This document shows positions 1 to 5,961 of a DNA stretch of 10,775 bases, one piece after another; positions within the stretch are counted from its first letter, which is position 1; each line of letters begins with the position of its first letter. The stretch is taken from NCBI GenBank assembly GCA_000433515.1, contig FR891089.1, positions 25,633-36,407 of the forward strand. Direction: 5' to 3'. Source of the DNA: Candidatus Colimorpha enterica (GTDB lineage: Bacteria > Bacillota > Clostridia > Oscillospirales > CAG-272). The notes under the pieces are model-generated. The model made no database searches. It saw only the letters and a list, made by a program, of their open reading frames with translations, and had not been told where the DNA came from. A program made the position numbers and the translations under genes.

Positions 1-91
1 ATATATATTTTTGTTGTCGGTTCGGTCTGATAAAAATCAGGCTGAATGATTCGGGCAGCGTATATATTTCAGTGAAAGGAAGGAAAATTTC

Positions 92-1033
92 ATGTCCAAG
101 ACCTGTAAAATAGTTGTTGTCGGCAGCTTTATAACCGACATTACCGGCTTTGCGCCCCGCTTCCCCGGCGACGGAGAGACCGTTCTCGGCTCTGCAGTCA
201 AGTTCGGCCCCGGCGGAAAGGGCTCCAACCAGGCGACCGCGGCATCCCGCTCCGGCGGCGAGGTCGTTATGGTCACAAAGATCGGAACGGATATGCTCAG
301 CGACGTCGCAAGAAAGCATTACACCGCCGAGGGAATGACCCAGAAGTACGTCACCGTCACCGACAAAGCCGACACCGGCTCGGCATTCATCGAGGTCAGC
401 GAGACCACCGGTGAAAACCGCATAATCGTCGTCAAGGGCGCAAACGCATATATCACAAAAGAGGACGTTTACGCGGCGGAGCAGGATATCGCGGAATCGA
501 ACGCAGTCCTCACCCAGCTTGAGTCCAGCCTTGACAGCGTCATCGCCCTCAAGGAGCTGGCTGAAAAATACGGCAAGCCCTTCGTCCTCAACCCCGCGCC
601 GATGCAGGAGGTTCCGGAAGGACTCTTCAAGGGCATCGATTTCTTCACTCCCAACGAGACAGAGGCGGAATTCTTCAGCGGCGTAAAGGTCACCTCTCCC
701 GAAACTGCGGAGGAAGCGGCAGACAGGCTCCTTGCGCTCGGTGTGAAGAACGTTATCATCACACTCGGCAAGAAGGGCGTTTTCTGGACGAACGGCACCG
801 AAAAGGCGCTTGTTCCGACCACCGACCTCAAGCCGGTTGACACCACGGGAGCGGGAGACGCCTTCAACGGCGGCTTTACCGTTGCCATCTCAGAGGGCAG
901 GGACGTCATCGACGCCATGAAATTCGGCAACAGCGTGGCTTCAATCTCGGTAACGAGAAAGGGCAGCTCTCCCTCAATGCCGACAAGAGAAGAGACCGAC
1001 GCGCTTTACAACCGGTTCTATCTCGGCAAATAA
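92..1033 (+). CDS. rbsK: Ribokinase-type PfkB sugar kinase
   Basis: Predicted cytoplasmic kinase that transfers phosphate from ATP to a sugar hydroxyl, most likely ribose to ribose 5-phosphate. The 313 residues match the usual ribokinase length. Visible family features are Asp16 after the first strand (sugar-binding in ribokinases), the first PfkB signature GGKGSNQA at 41-48, NPAP at 167-170, TPNETEAE at 186-193, and the second PfkB signature DTTGAGDAFNGGF starting at 250, which forms the anion hole and supplies the catalytic base Asp256. The ATG is preceded by a purine-rich GAAAGGAAGGAAA ribosome binding site. A dehydrogenase gene starts 25 bases downstream, so the two are probably cotranscribed for sugar or polyol use. 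The fold is certain; the exact sugar is inferred, and another PfkB substrate is possible given the dehydrogenase and cupin neighbours. Confidence 0.9.
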   Translation: MSKTCKIVVVGSFITDITGFAPRFPGDGETVLGSAVKFGPGGKGSNQATAASRSGGEVVMVTKIGTDMLSDVARKHYTAEGMTQKYVTVTDKADTGSAFIEVSETTGENRIIVVKGANAYITKEDVYAAEQDIAESNAVLTQLESSLDSVIALKELAEKYGKPFVLNPAPMQEVPEGLFKGIDFFTPNETEAEFFSGVKVTSPETAEEAADRLLALGVKNVIITLGKKGVFWTNGTEKALVPTTDLKPVDTTGAGDAFNGGFTVAISEGRDVIDAMKFGNSVASISVTRKGSSPSMPTREETDALYNRFYLGK

Positions 1034-1058
1034 TCAAATAACGAAAGAGTAACCATTA

Positions 1059-2102
1059 ATGAAGGCACTGATAATCGAAGAACAGAACAAAGCGGTGATA
1101 AAGGAAGTTCCGGTACGCGAGCTTGAGCCGGATGAGATCCTCTGCCGCGTGACCTACTGCGGAATCTGCGGGACCGACCTTGCCATTTACACAGGCGAGA
1201 CGAATTTCGTCCGCGACGGGCTTATAAAGTACCCGGTCAGGATAGGCCATGAGTGGACGGGAGTTGTTGACAGAATCGGCTCTGCGGTCACGAAATTCAA
1301 GCCCGGAGACCGCGTTGTTTCCGACAACGGAGTCACCTGCCGCAAATGCCCCGCCTGCAGGCGCGGCGACCTTGCGCACTGCGAGAACATCAAGAGCGTC
1401 GGAACAATAAACTGCTGGGACGGCGGATTTGCCGAGTACATAATCATGCCGGAGATCCACCTCTTCCACCTTCCGGACAACATCGACGACAGGAACGCCG
1501 CGACGATAGAGCCGCTCACCGTCTCCTATGCCGGCATCACAAAGCGTAAGATCACCCCCGAAACGATTGTTGCGGTCATAGGGACAGGTCCTATTGCCCT
1601 CGGAATAGTTGCCCTTGCAAAGACAATGGGCGCGGGACGGATAATCGCAGTCGGAAGAACCGATTCCAAGCTGCAGAGATGCCTTGACGCCGGTGCTACC
1701 GACATCGTCAACAACACAAGAGTTGACGCCGGCGAGGAGGTCTACCGCATAACAAACGGTCACGGTGCCGATTTCGTCCTTGAGACCTCCGGAGCCACCC
1801 CCACCGTTCAGCAGGCTATCGACATGGCTGCCGAATACGGCACGCTCTCCATGGTCGGCTTCTATGAGACAGAGATAAACGGACTTATCTTCAACCGCAT
1901 GGTGACGAAGAGGCTCAATATCATCGGTGTCATGGGCGAGTTCGGTCTCGTTCCCAGGATAATAGACTACATGGAGAAAACCGGGCTTAACCTTGAAAGC
2001 ATGATCACAAGAGAGATCCCCTTCTCAGAGGCTCCCGACTACTTCCTCCATCACAGGGAAATGCACAAGCAGGACATCAAGGTGCTTGTGAAGATCAGCT
2101 GA
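1059..2102 (+). CDS. Zinc-dependent medium-chain alcohol/polyol dehydrogenase
   Basis: Medium-chain dehydrogenase of the sorbitol/threonine dehydrogenase type, 347 residues, predicted to oxidise a secondary alcohol or polyol or run the reverse. Catalytic zinc ligands are visible as Cys37 (in CGICGTD), His64-Glu65 (in GHEWTG) and Glu151 (in EPLT). The structural zinc lobe is complete: Cys94, Cys97, Cys100 and Cys108 in a CX2CX2CX7C pattern. The Rossmann motif is GTGPIALG at 175-182. At the end of the second Rossmann strand, where NAD-dependent members carry Asp, the sequence reads VGRT with Gly199-Arg200, resembling NADP-dependent bacterial alcohol dehydrogenases; NADP preference is inferred. 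The ribosome binding site (GAAAGAG) is modest, and the 25-base gap to the ribokinase gene suggests one operon. The substrate cannot be told from sequence. Confidence 0.9.
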   Translation: MKALIIEEQNKAVIKEVPVRELEPDEILCRVTYCGICGTDLAIYTGETNFVRDGLIKYPVRIGHEWTGVVDRIGSAVTKFKPGDRVVSDNGVTCRKCPACRRGDLAHCENIKSVGTINCWDGGFAEYIIMPEIHLFHLPDNIDDRNAATIEPLTVSYAGITKRKITPETIVAVIGTGPIALGIVALAKTMGAGRIIAVGRTDSKLQRCLDAGATDIVNNTRVDAGEEVYRITNGHGADFVLETSGATPTVQQAIDMAAEYGTLSMVGFYETEINGLIFNRMVTKRLNIIGVMGEFGLVPRIIDYMEKTGLNLESMITREIPFSEAPDYFLHHREMHKQDIKVLVKIS

Positions 2103-2113
2103 TTGGGGATTTT

Positions 2114-2188
2114 CCGGGCGCTGCCCGGACCCGCTCAAGAAACTTCTTGAAAGAAGTTTCTTGAAAATCTTCAAGAACTTTTGAAAAA
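2114..2188 (+). repeat. Intergenic hairpin repeat, copy A
   Basis: Fills most of the gap between the dehydrogenase stop and the cupin gene. It contains a GC hairpin (CCGGGC / GCCCGG, 3-base loop, 2114-2128), a linker ACCCGC, a long hairpin with 14-base arms (2135-2148 pairing 2151-2164), and an A/T-rich imperfect palindrome TTCAA...TTGAA at 2170-2185. It shares this architecture with the copies at 5768, 7301 and 8325. There is no run of T after the hairpins, so a classical intrinsic terminator is not supported. Confidence 0.85.
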
Positions 2189-2266
2189 TGGGAAACAATT
2201 ATTGTCCGGTCGGACGGTGATTTTTCCGGTTTGATGCGCTTCGGCGCCAATGAAAGGAACATTGTT

Positions 2267-2686
2267 ATGGCAGACAAACCCAAGGGAGTTGTAATCAACT
2301 CATGGGAGGTAAAGCCTCTTGTGCTTGACGAGACATACTCCTCCAAAATGATACTCGACAGCGTTGTTGCGGGCGGTCCCGCGATACAGATGAACGAGGG
2401 CACCCTTGCTCCCGGATGCAAGACCGGCGGCGGTGTTCACGAGAAACCCGAGATCTACTACATTGTCAGGGGTGAGGCAAAGCTACACCTTGACGACGAC
2501 GTTTACGACGTTGCTCCCGGCTCTCTTGCCTACATCCCCGGCGGAGTATTCCACTGGCTTGAAAACAAGAGCACCACCGAGCCGTTTGTCATCCTGACCC
2601 TCTGGGAAAAGGCTGAGGACAACGAGGTCTACAATCTCAGAATCGAAAAGTGGGGCAAGTCCTTCAAGACGATCTACGAGGACTGA
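2267..2686 (+). CDS. Small cupin-domain protein
   Basis: Single-domain cupin of 139 residues from the ATG at 2267, which has an AAAGGAA ribosome binding site 8 bases upstream. An in-frame TTG at 2231 would add 12 residues but lacks a better site. Cupin motif 2 is exact: Gly85-X5-Pro91-X-Gly93-X2-His96-X3-Asn100. Motif 1 keeps His58, Glu62 and Gly69, but the first His of the usual HXH is Gly56. That leaves three evident metal ligands (His58, Glu62, His96). Small stand-alone cupins act as sugar isomerases, dioxygenases or binding proteins; here the sugar kinase and dehydrogenase upstream suggest a role in the same carbohydrate pathway, which is inference. An intrinsic terminator follows 20 bases after the stop codon. 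Confidence 0.85.
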   Translation: MADKPKGVVINSWEVKPLVLDETYSSKMILDSVVAGGPAIQMNEGTLAPGCKTGGGVHEKPEIYYIVRGEAKLHLDDDVYDVAPGSLAYIPGGVFHWLENKSTTEPFVILTLWEKAEDNEVYNLRIEKWGKSFKTIYED

Positions 2687-2706
2687 TCCGATACAACGGC
2701 AAAGAT

Positions 2707-2744
2707 CCCTTCCGCGGCGGGAAACCTCTGCGGAGGGGGTTTTT
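2707..2744 (+). terminator. Intrinsic terminator after the cupin gene
   Basis: Nine-pair stem CCCTTCCGC (2707-2715) with GCGGAGGGG (2730-2738), one G-U pair and a 14-base loop, followed by one G and five T. It lies 20 bases past the cupin stop and would close the sugar-kinase group. Confidence 0.75.
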
Positions 2745-2829
2745 CCGGTGCTGCCCCGGGTCTGCGCTTTTTTCCGGAAAGAAAGAGGGACAGGCGGCAT
2801 ATACCCTCAATATTTCTCCTCCGTCCGTC

Positions 2830-2858
2830 TTGCATTTCCCGCGATAATAGTTTATAAT
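2830..2858 (+). promoter_or_regulatory. Probable sigma-A promoter of the zinc-ribbon gene
   Basis: A perfect -10 box TATAAT at 2853-2858 lies 38 bases before the start codon. Seventeen bases upstream is a weak -35, TTGCAT at 2830-2835. The -10 is convincing; the -35 is only half matched, so another factor or sigma may help. Confidence 0.5.
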
Positions 2859-2895
2859 ATTAACGTAAAATACATTCATCAAGGAGACGATCAAT

Positions 2896-4908
2896 ATGTT
2901 CTGTGAAAAATGCGGAGCGCAGCTTCCCGACAAAGCCGTGTTCTGCGAAAAATGCGGCACTCCGGTCGGAGGACAGGCGGCAGGCACCGGAACCGGGACT
3001 CCGTTTTATCCCCCCATGCCTCCGAAAAAGCCGTCAGCGCTGAAAAAATTCTTCTCGGTCAAAAGAAACGTCATACTGACCGCGGCGGCAGCGGCTGCAC
3101 TGCTCATACTCATCACCGTCATCGCGGTGATATCGGTGATGCCGAAAAAAGTCTACGTCGATAAGTATTTCGACATCGTCTACACCGGCTGCGACGGCTA
3201 CGCGACCCCCTCGGTAAAGTGGAACGACGATGCGCTGAAGAAGATCGACAAGAAGATCTTCAGCAGGAAGATCAAGCCCAAGGATGATTTCGGTCTCGGC
3301 GACCTGTGGAACTCATTTCAGGAGAATCTTTCGCTGAAGGACTGCGTCAGCGTCTCTCTTGACAGAGAAAACGCATATCTCAAAAACGGCGACAAAATCA
3401 CAGTGTCGGTCAAGCCCGGCTTCACGGATTTCGAAAAGCTGTATAAGATAAAGCTCGCCGTCCGGCACAGTACCGTTAAGGTCAGCGGGCTGAAGGAAGC
3501 TGTGAAATTCAACCCGTTTGAGGGTGTTTCGGTCGTCTTTGACGGCTATACCGGATTCGGAAAGGCAACAGTTAATGTTCCGTCTTCTCCGGTCATGATC
3601 GGAGACAGCCGTCTTGCCGCGGAATTCACCTCCGCAGCAGACGGATACAGAATAAAAATATACGACTCCACCGGCGAAAACCCGTCAACATATCATCTCA
3701 GATGCACCTTTGACCGGGTACTCAGCCTGTCAAACGGTGATGTCATAACCTGCACCGTTCAGGACGCGGACAGGCTTGTTTCCGTCATGGGGGTTTCGCT
3801 TTCGGCAGCCGAAAAGAAAGTAACCGTCGGCGGGCTCAGCGATATGCTGTCCTATGACCCCTCGAATGAGGTCTCGGCGGTGTTCTCCGGCTTCTCCGGC
3901 TACGGCGAAGCGGAGATAAAGCTCCCGGGAGACAAGACACTCGGCAGCTACATAATCAAAACCGAGGCTGATGTCTCGGCAAGCCGTCTCCGTCTGTACA
4001 CCGTACTTTGCGACGCAAACGGAAACGAGCTGAGAAGGCTGCGCTACGATGCCGACAAGACAAAGTATTTCGCAAATTCCGATACCGTCACCTTCAGTCT
4101 CAACACCTCCGGAAACACGCTTGAGGCGGACTACGGAATTACTCTTGCGGAAACCTTTACGGTCACGGTATCGGGGCTTGAAGAGCCTGTCGATCCGAAA
4201 TTCGCCGACCGCCTTTCGGTCGCGTTTGAGGGATTTGAGGGCTACGGAAAAATCGGCTCTCTCACTCTCATCGGCGAGGATGTCTACACCGTCGGAAAGT
4301 ACACCTTCAAGCTCACCCCGACGCTTGATCCCGGTTCGCTGTTCGGCAAATGCCTGCTTTCGGTCGTTGTTGCCGATGAAAGCGGAAATCTCTTCACTGT
4401 CGAATACCGGACAGGCAGCTTCAGCAATCTCGGGGCAAACGGGGAAGAGGTAAAGTTCACCTGCCGCACCGGAAGCAGCGGGCGCGAAAAAATCGCCCGT
4501 CAGTACGGCATTGCGCTTCCCGAAAGCCTTGATTACACCGTTTCCGGGCTTAAGGCGACGACGGCAGTCGATCCCCGCGAAATGCTCACGTATGCCTTCT
4601 CCGGCGCAAACGGAAAGATCGTCCTTGATTTCGGTCTGAAGCAGGCTGAAATGACCGCCGGCGGCTGCACCATAGCCCTTAAGGTCGAAAGCGACGAAAG
4701 CTGGGGAAGCCACAAAACCACCCTCACCTTCACCGTCACGGCTGAGGACGGCACAGAATATACCGGAAAGTATTATGCAAATTCCGGCAGCCTCAGTGAG
4801 GGTGACACGGTCTCGGTATATCAGAATATCAGCGTCAGCAAGATCGCCGAGGCAACCGGGCTTGTATTCTCAAATGAATCGGTTCAGGTCATCGTAAGCA
4901 CGAAATAA
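2896..4908 (+). CDS. Zinc-ribbon, single-pass membrane protein with five extracytoplasmic repeats
   Basis: I do not recognise a named family for the full 670-residue protein. At the N-terminus is a short zinc ribbon with Cys3-Cys6 and Cys17-Cys20 (CEKCG twice). A Gly/Pro-rich linker and a basic stretch (KKFFSVKRN) follow, then one hydrophobic helix at about 59-82. Basic residues before the helix predict a cytoplasmic zinc ribbon and an outside C-terminal region. The outer region reads as five tandem units starting near residues 88, 205, 320, 433 and 559, each 112-126 residues. Each unit opens with a motif like F-x-G-[YFC]-x-G-[YF] (VFDGYTGFG, VFSGFSGYG, AFEGFEGYG), and the first four end in an SGL or GGL strand, which suggests beta-sandwich modules. 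The architecture recalls TcaA/YvbJ-like zinc-ribbon envelope proteins. The start has an ideal AAGGAG site 9 bases upstream. It is monocistronic, with its own promoter and terminator. A role in envelope sensing or maintenance is inference only. Confidence 0.85.
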   Translation: MFCEKCGAQLPDKAVFCEKCGTPVGGQAAGTGTGTPFYPPMPPKKPSALKKFFSVKRNVILTAAAAAALLILITVIAVISVMPKKVYVDKYFDIVYTGCDGYATPSVKWNDDALKKIDKKIFSRKIKPKDDFGLGDLWNSFQENLSLKDCVSVSLDRENAYLKNGDKITVSVKPGFTDFEKLYKIKLAVRHSTVKVSGLKEAVKFNPFEGVSVVFDGYTGFGKATVNVPSSPVMIGDSRLAAEFTSAADGYRIKIYDSTGENPSTYHLRCTFDRVLSLSNGDVITCTVQDADRLVSVMGVSLSAAEKKVTVGGLSDMLSYDPSNEVSAVFSGFSGYGEAEIKLPGDKTLGSYIIKTEADVSASRLRLYTVLCDANGNELRRLRYDADKTKYFANSDTVTFSLNTSGNTLEADYGITLAETFTVTVSGLEEPVDPKFADRLSVAFEGFEGYGKIGSLTLIGEDVYTVGKYTFKLTPTLDPGSLFGKCLLSVVVADESGNLFTVEYRTGSFSNLGANGEEVKFTCRTGSSGREKIARQYGIALPESLDYTVSGLKATTAVDPREMLTYAFSGANGKIVLDFGLKQAEMTAGGCTIALKVESDESWGSHKTTLTFTVTAEDGTEYTGKYYANSGSLSEGDTVSVYQNISVSKIAEATGLVFSNESVQVIVSTK

Positions 4909-4932
4909 GCCGCTCCGGCAGATAAAAAACAA

Positions 4933-4979
4933 CCCGCCTCCCTGTTCTTCCGCAAAGCTCGGGGAGGCGGGACTTTTTT
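4933..4979 (+). terminator. Intrinsic terminator after the zinc-ribbon gene
   Basis: A strong ten-pair GC stem, CCCGCCTCCC (4933-4942) with GGGAGGCGGG (4962-4971), has a 19-base loop and is followed by AC and six T (4974-4979). It sits 24 bases after the stop codon. Confidence 0.88.
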
Positions 4980-5042
4980 CGGCTCTGTTCGGGGAAATAC
5001 GGCATTTTTTTGCCCTTCGGTGAAAAAAATATTAAAATTCTA

Positions 5043-5071
5043 TTGACAAACCGATAATGATGTGGTATAAT
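5043..5071 (+). promoter_or_regulatory. Consensus sigma-A promoter of pyrR with extended -10
   Basis: Perfect -35 TTGACA (5043-5048), 17-base spacer and perfect -10 TATAAT (5066-5071), with an upstream TGG forming an extended -10 (TGnTATAAT). Transcription should start near 5078, just before the attenuator. Such a strong promoter fits a gene controlled mainly by attenuation rather than by initiation. Confidence 0.9.
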
Positions 5072-5086
5072 CAGCACCGTTAAGAA

Positions 5087-5179
5087 ATCTTTAATCCGGT
5101 ACAGAGAGACCGGCAAGATGACATACGGGGTCTTTGTGCCCGGATTTTGTGGAGTCTTGCCGTCGGCAGGGCTTTTTTT
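5087..5179 (+). promoter_or_regulatory. PyrR-binding attenuator leader
   Basis: The three mutually exclusive structures of PyrR attenuation can be drawn. The anti-antiterminator has a lower stem ATCTT (5087-5091) with AAGAT (5115-5119), an internal bulge, and an upper stem CCGGT (5096-5100) with ACCGG (5109-5113) around the loop ACAGAGAG, which matches the CNGNGAG core of known PyrR-binding loops. The antiterminator pairs CGGCAAGA (5111-5118) with TCTTGCCG (5155-5162), breaking both other hairpins. The terminator is annotated separately. By family knowledge, UMP-bound PyrR stabilises the first hairpin, the terminator forms and transcription stops; with low UMP the leader is read through into pyrR. 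This would be autoregulation. Confidence 0.85.
5154..5179 (+). terminator. Attenuator terminator in the pyrR leader
   Basis: Eight-pair stem GTCTTGCC (5154-5161) with GGCAGGGC (5165-5172), 3-base loop and two G-U pairs, followed directly by seven T (5173-5179). It lies before the pyrR ribosome binding site and shares its left arm with the antiterminator. Confidence 0.85.
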
Positions 5180-5202
5180 GGTGCCTGCGGAGGTTTTTGA
5201 GC

Positions 5203-5751
5203 ATGGAAACAAGATACAAGGCAAGGATACTTGACGCGGATGCAATGCGCAGGGCGCTTATGAGGATAACTCACGAGATCCTTGAAAAGAACAACGGAAC
5301 CGACGGACTGTGCCTTGTCGGAATCAGAACAAGGGGCGTGCCGGTCGCAAAGCGGATCGCCGAAAACATAAAGCGTATTGAGGGAACCGACGTCCCGGTC
5401 GGAATCCTTGACATAACGCTCTACCGCGACGACCTTACTGCCGTTTCCGATATGCCGGTCGTCAACGGAAGCGATATCCCGTTCCCGGTTGCCGGCAAAA
5501 AGGTTATCCTTGCAGACGATGTCCTTTACACCGGCAGAACCGCAAGAGCCGCAATCGAAGCGGTGTTCAGGCTCGGTCGCCCCGATGCGATACGGCTCGC
5601 CGTTGTGGTTGACCGCGGTCACAGGGAGCTTCCCATCCGCGCCGATTACGTCGGTAAAAACGTCCCCACCTCTACCATGGAGATAATTTCGGTAAAGCTC
5701 GCAGAAACCGACGGCGAGGACGCCGCCGATCTGCTTGAAAAATATAAATAA
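5203..5751 (+). CDS. pyrR: Bifunctional pyrimidine operon regulator / uracil phosphoribosyltransferase PyrR
   Basis: PyrR binds leader RNA of pyrimidine genes in response to UMP and also converts uracil plus PRPP to UMP. The protein has 182 residues, as expected. The PRPP-binding motif VILADDVLYTGRTAR lies at 101-115. Other family segments are GIRTRGVPVAKRI at 40-52 and DRGHRELPIRADYVGKN at 137-153. I chose the ATG at 5203 because GGAGG lies 9 bases upstream (5189-5193); an upstream in-frame start at 5134 would begin inside the attenuator. No pyr biosynthesis gene follows in this window: a repeat and a hemZ-like gene come next, so pyrR appears to be separate from the rest of the pathway and to regulate itself through its own leader. 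Confidence 0.95.
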   Translation: METRYKARILDADAMRRALMRITHEILEKNNGTDGLCLVGIRTRGVPVAKRIAENIKRIEGTDVPVGILDITLYRDDLTAVSDMPVVNGSDIPFPVAGKKVILADDVLYTGRTARAAIEAVFRLGRPDAIRLAVVVDRGHRELPIRADYVGKNVPTSTMEIISVKLAETDGEDAADLLEKYK

Positions 5752-5767
5752 AGTCTGAGGGGAGCTG

Positions 5768-5845
5768 CGGGGCTCTGCCCCGAACCCCGCTCAAAAAACT
5801 TTTTGAAAAAAGTTTTTTGAGAATTTTCAAAAACTTTTGAAAAAG
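5768..5845 (+). repeat. Intergenic hairpin repeat, copy B
   Basis: Starts 17 bases after the pyrR stop. GC hairpin CGGGGC-TCT-GCCCCG (5768-5782), CCCGC linker, then a perfect hairpin with 14-base arms (5791-5804 with 5807-5820, centre GA), then a third perfect palindrome TTTTCAAAA / TTTTGAAAA at 5824-5843. Its arms are more A/T-rich than those of copy A, with every change matched on the other arm. Confidence 0.88.
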
Positions 5846-5888
5846 GATTTGATAAATTCCGGTTTCAGCACCGACTTCTTCAATGGTC

Positions 5889-5924
5889 TTTTTTCAAAAG
5901 TTCTTGAAGTTCCAAGAAACTTCT
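5889..5924 (-). repeat. Truncated intergenic repeat copy facing copy B
   Basis: The 33 bases 5892-5924 are identical to 7301-7333 of copy C. The match stops in the middle of the long hairpin, so half that hairpin and the whole GC hairpin are missing. The next bases belong to an open frame that runs into the hemZ-like gene. It lies tail-to-tail with copy B, about 43 bases apart. This is the probable breakpoint that removed the 5' end of hemZ. Confidence 0.8.
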
Positions 5925-5961
5925 CGGCATTATCGTCGCTGACGCCGTTATTGTCTCCGGA

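Noticed and set aside
27..40. Small hairpin CTGAT-AAAA-ATCAG upstream of the ribokinase gene
   Set aside because: Only five pairs and no T run; too weak to call a terminator or operator. I also found no convincing promoter in 1-91.
2745..2775. GC-rich stretch CCGGTGCTGCCCCGGG after the cupin terminator, possibly a fifth full repeat
   Set aside because: It resembles the GC hairpin of the repeat family, but the following ACCCGC linker and the paired 14-base arms are missing. At most it is a decayed remnant.
3730..4713. 327-codon open frame on the - strand inside the zinc-ribbon gene
   Set aside because: Antisense shadow of a gene with clear promoter, ribosome binding site and terminator; no motif seen in the product.
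5134..5202. Upstream extension of pyrR to a start at 5134
   Set aside because: It would translate through the attenuator terminator and add residues not typical of PyrR, while ATG 5203 has a GGAGG at the right distance.
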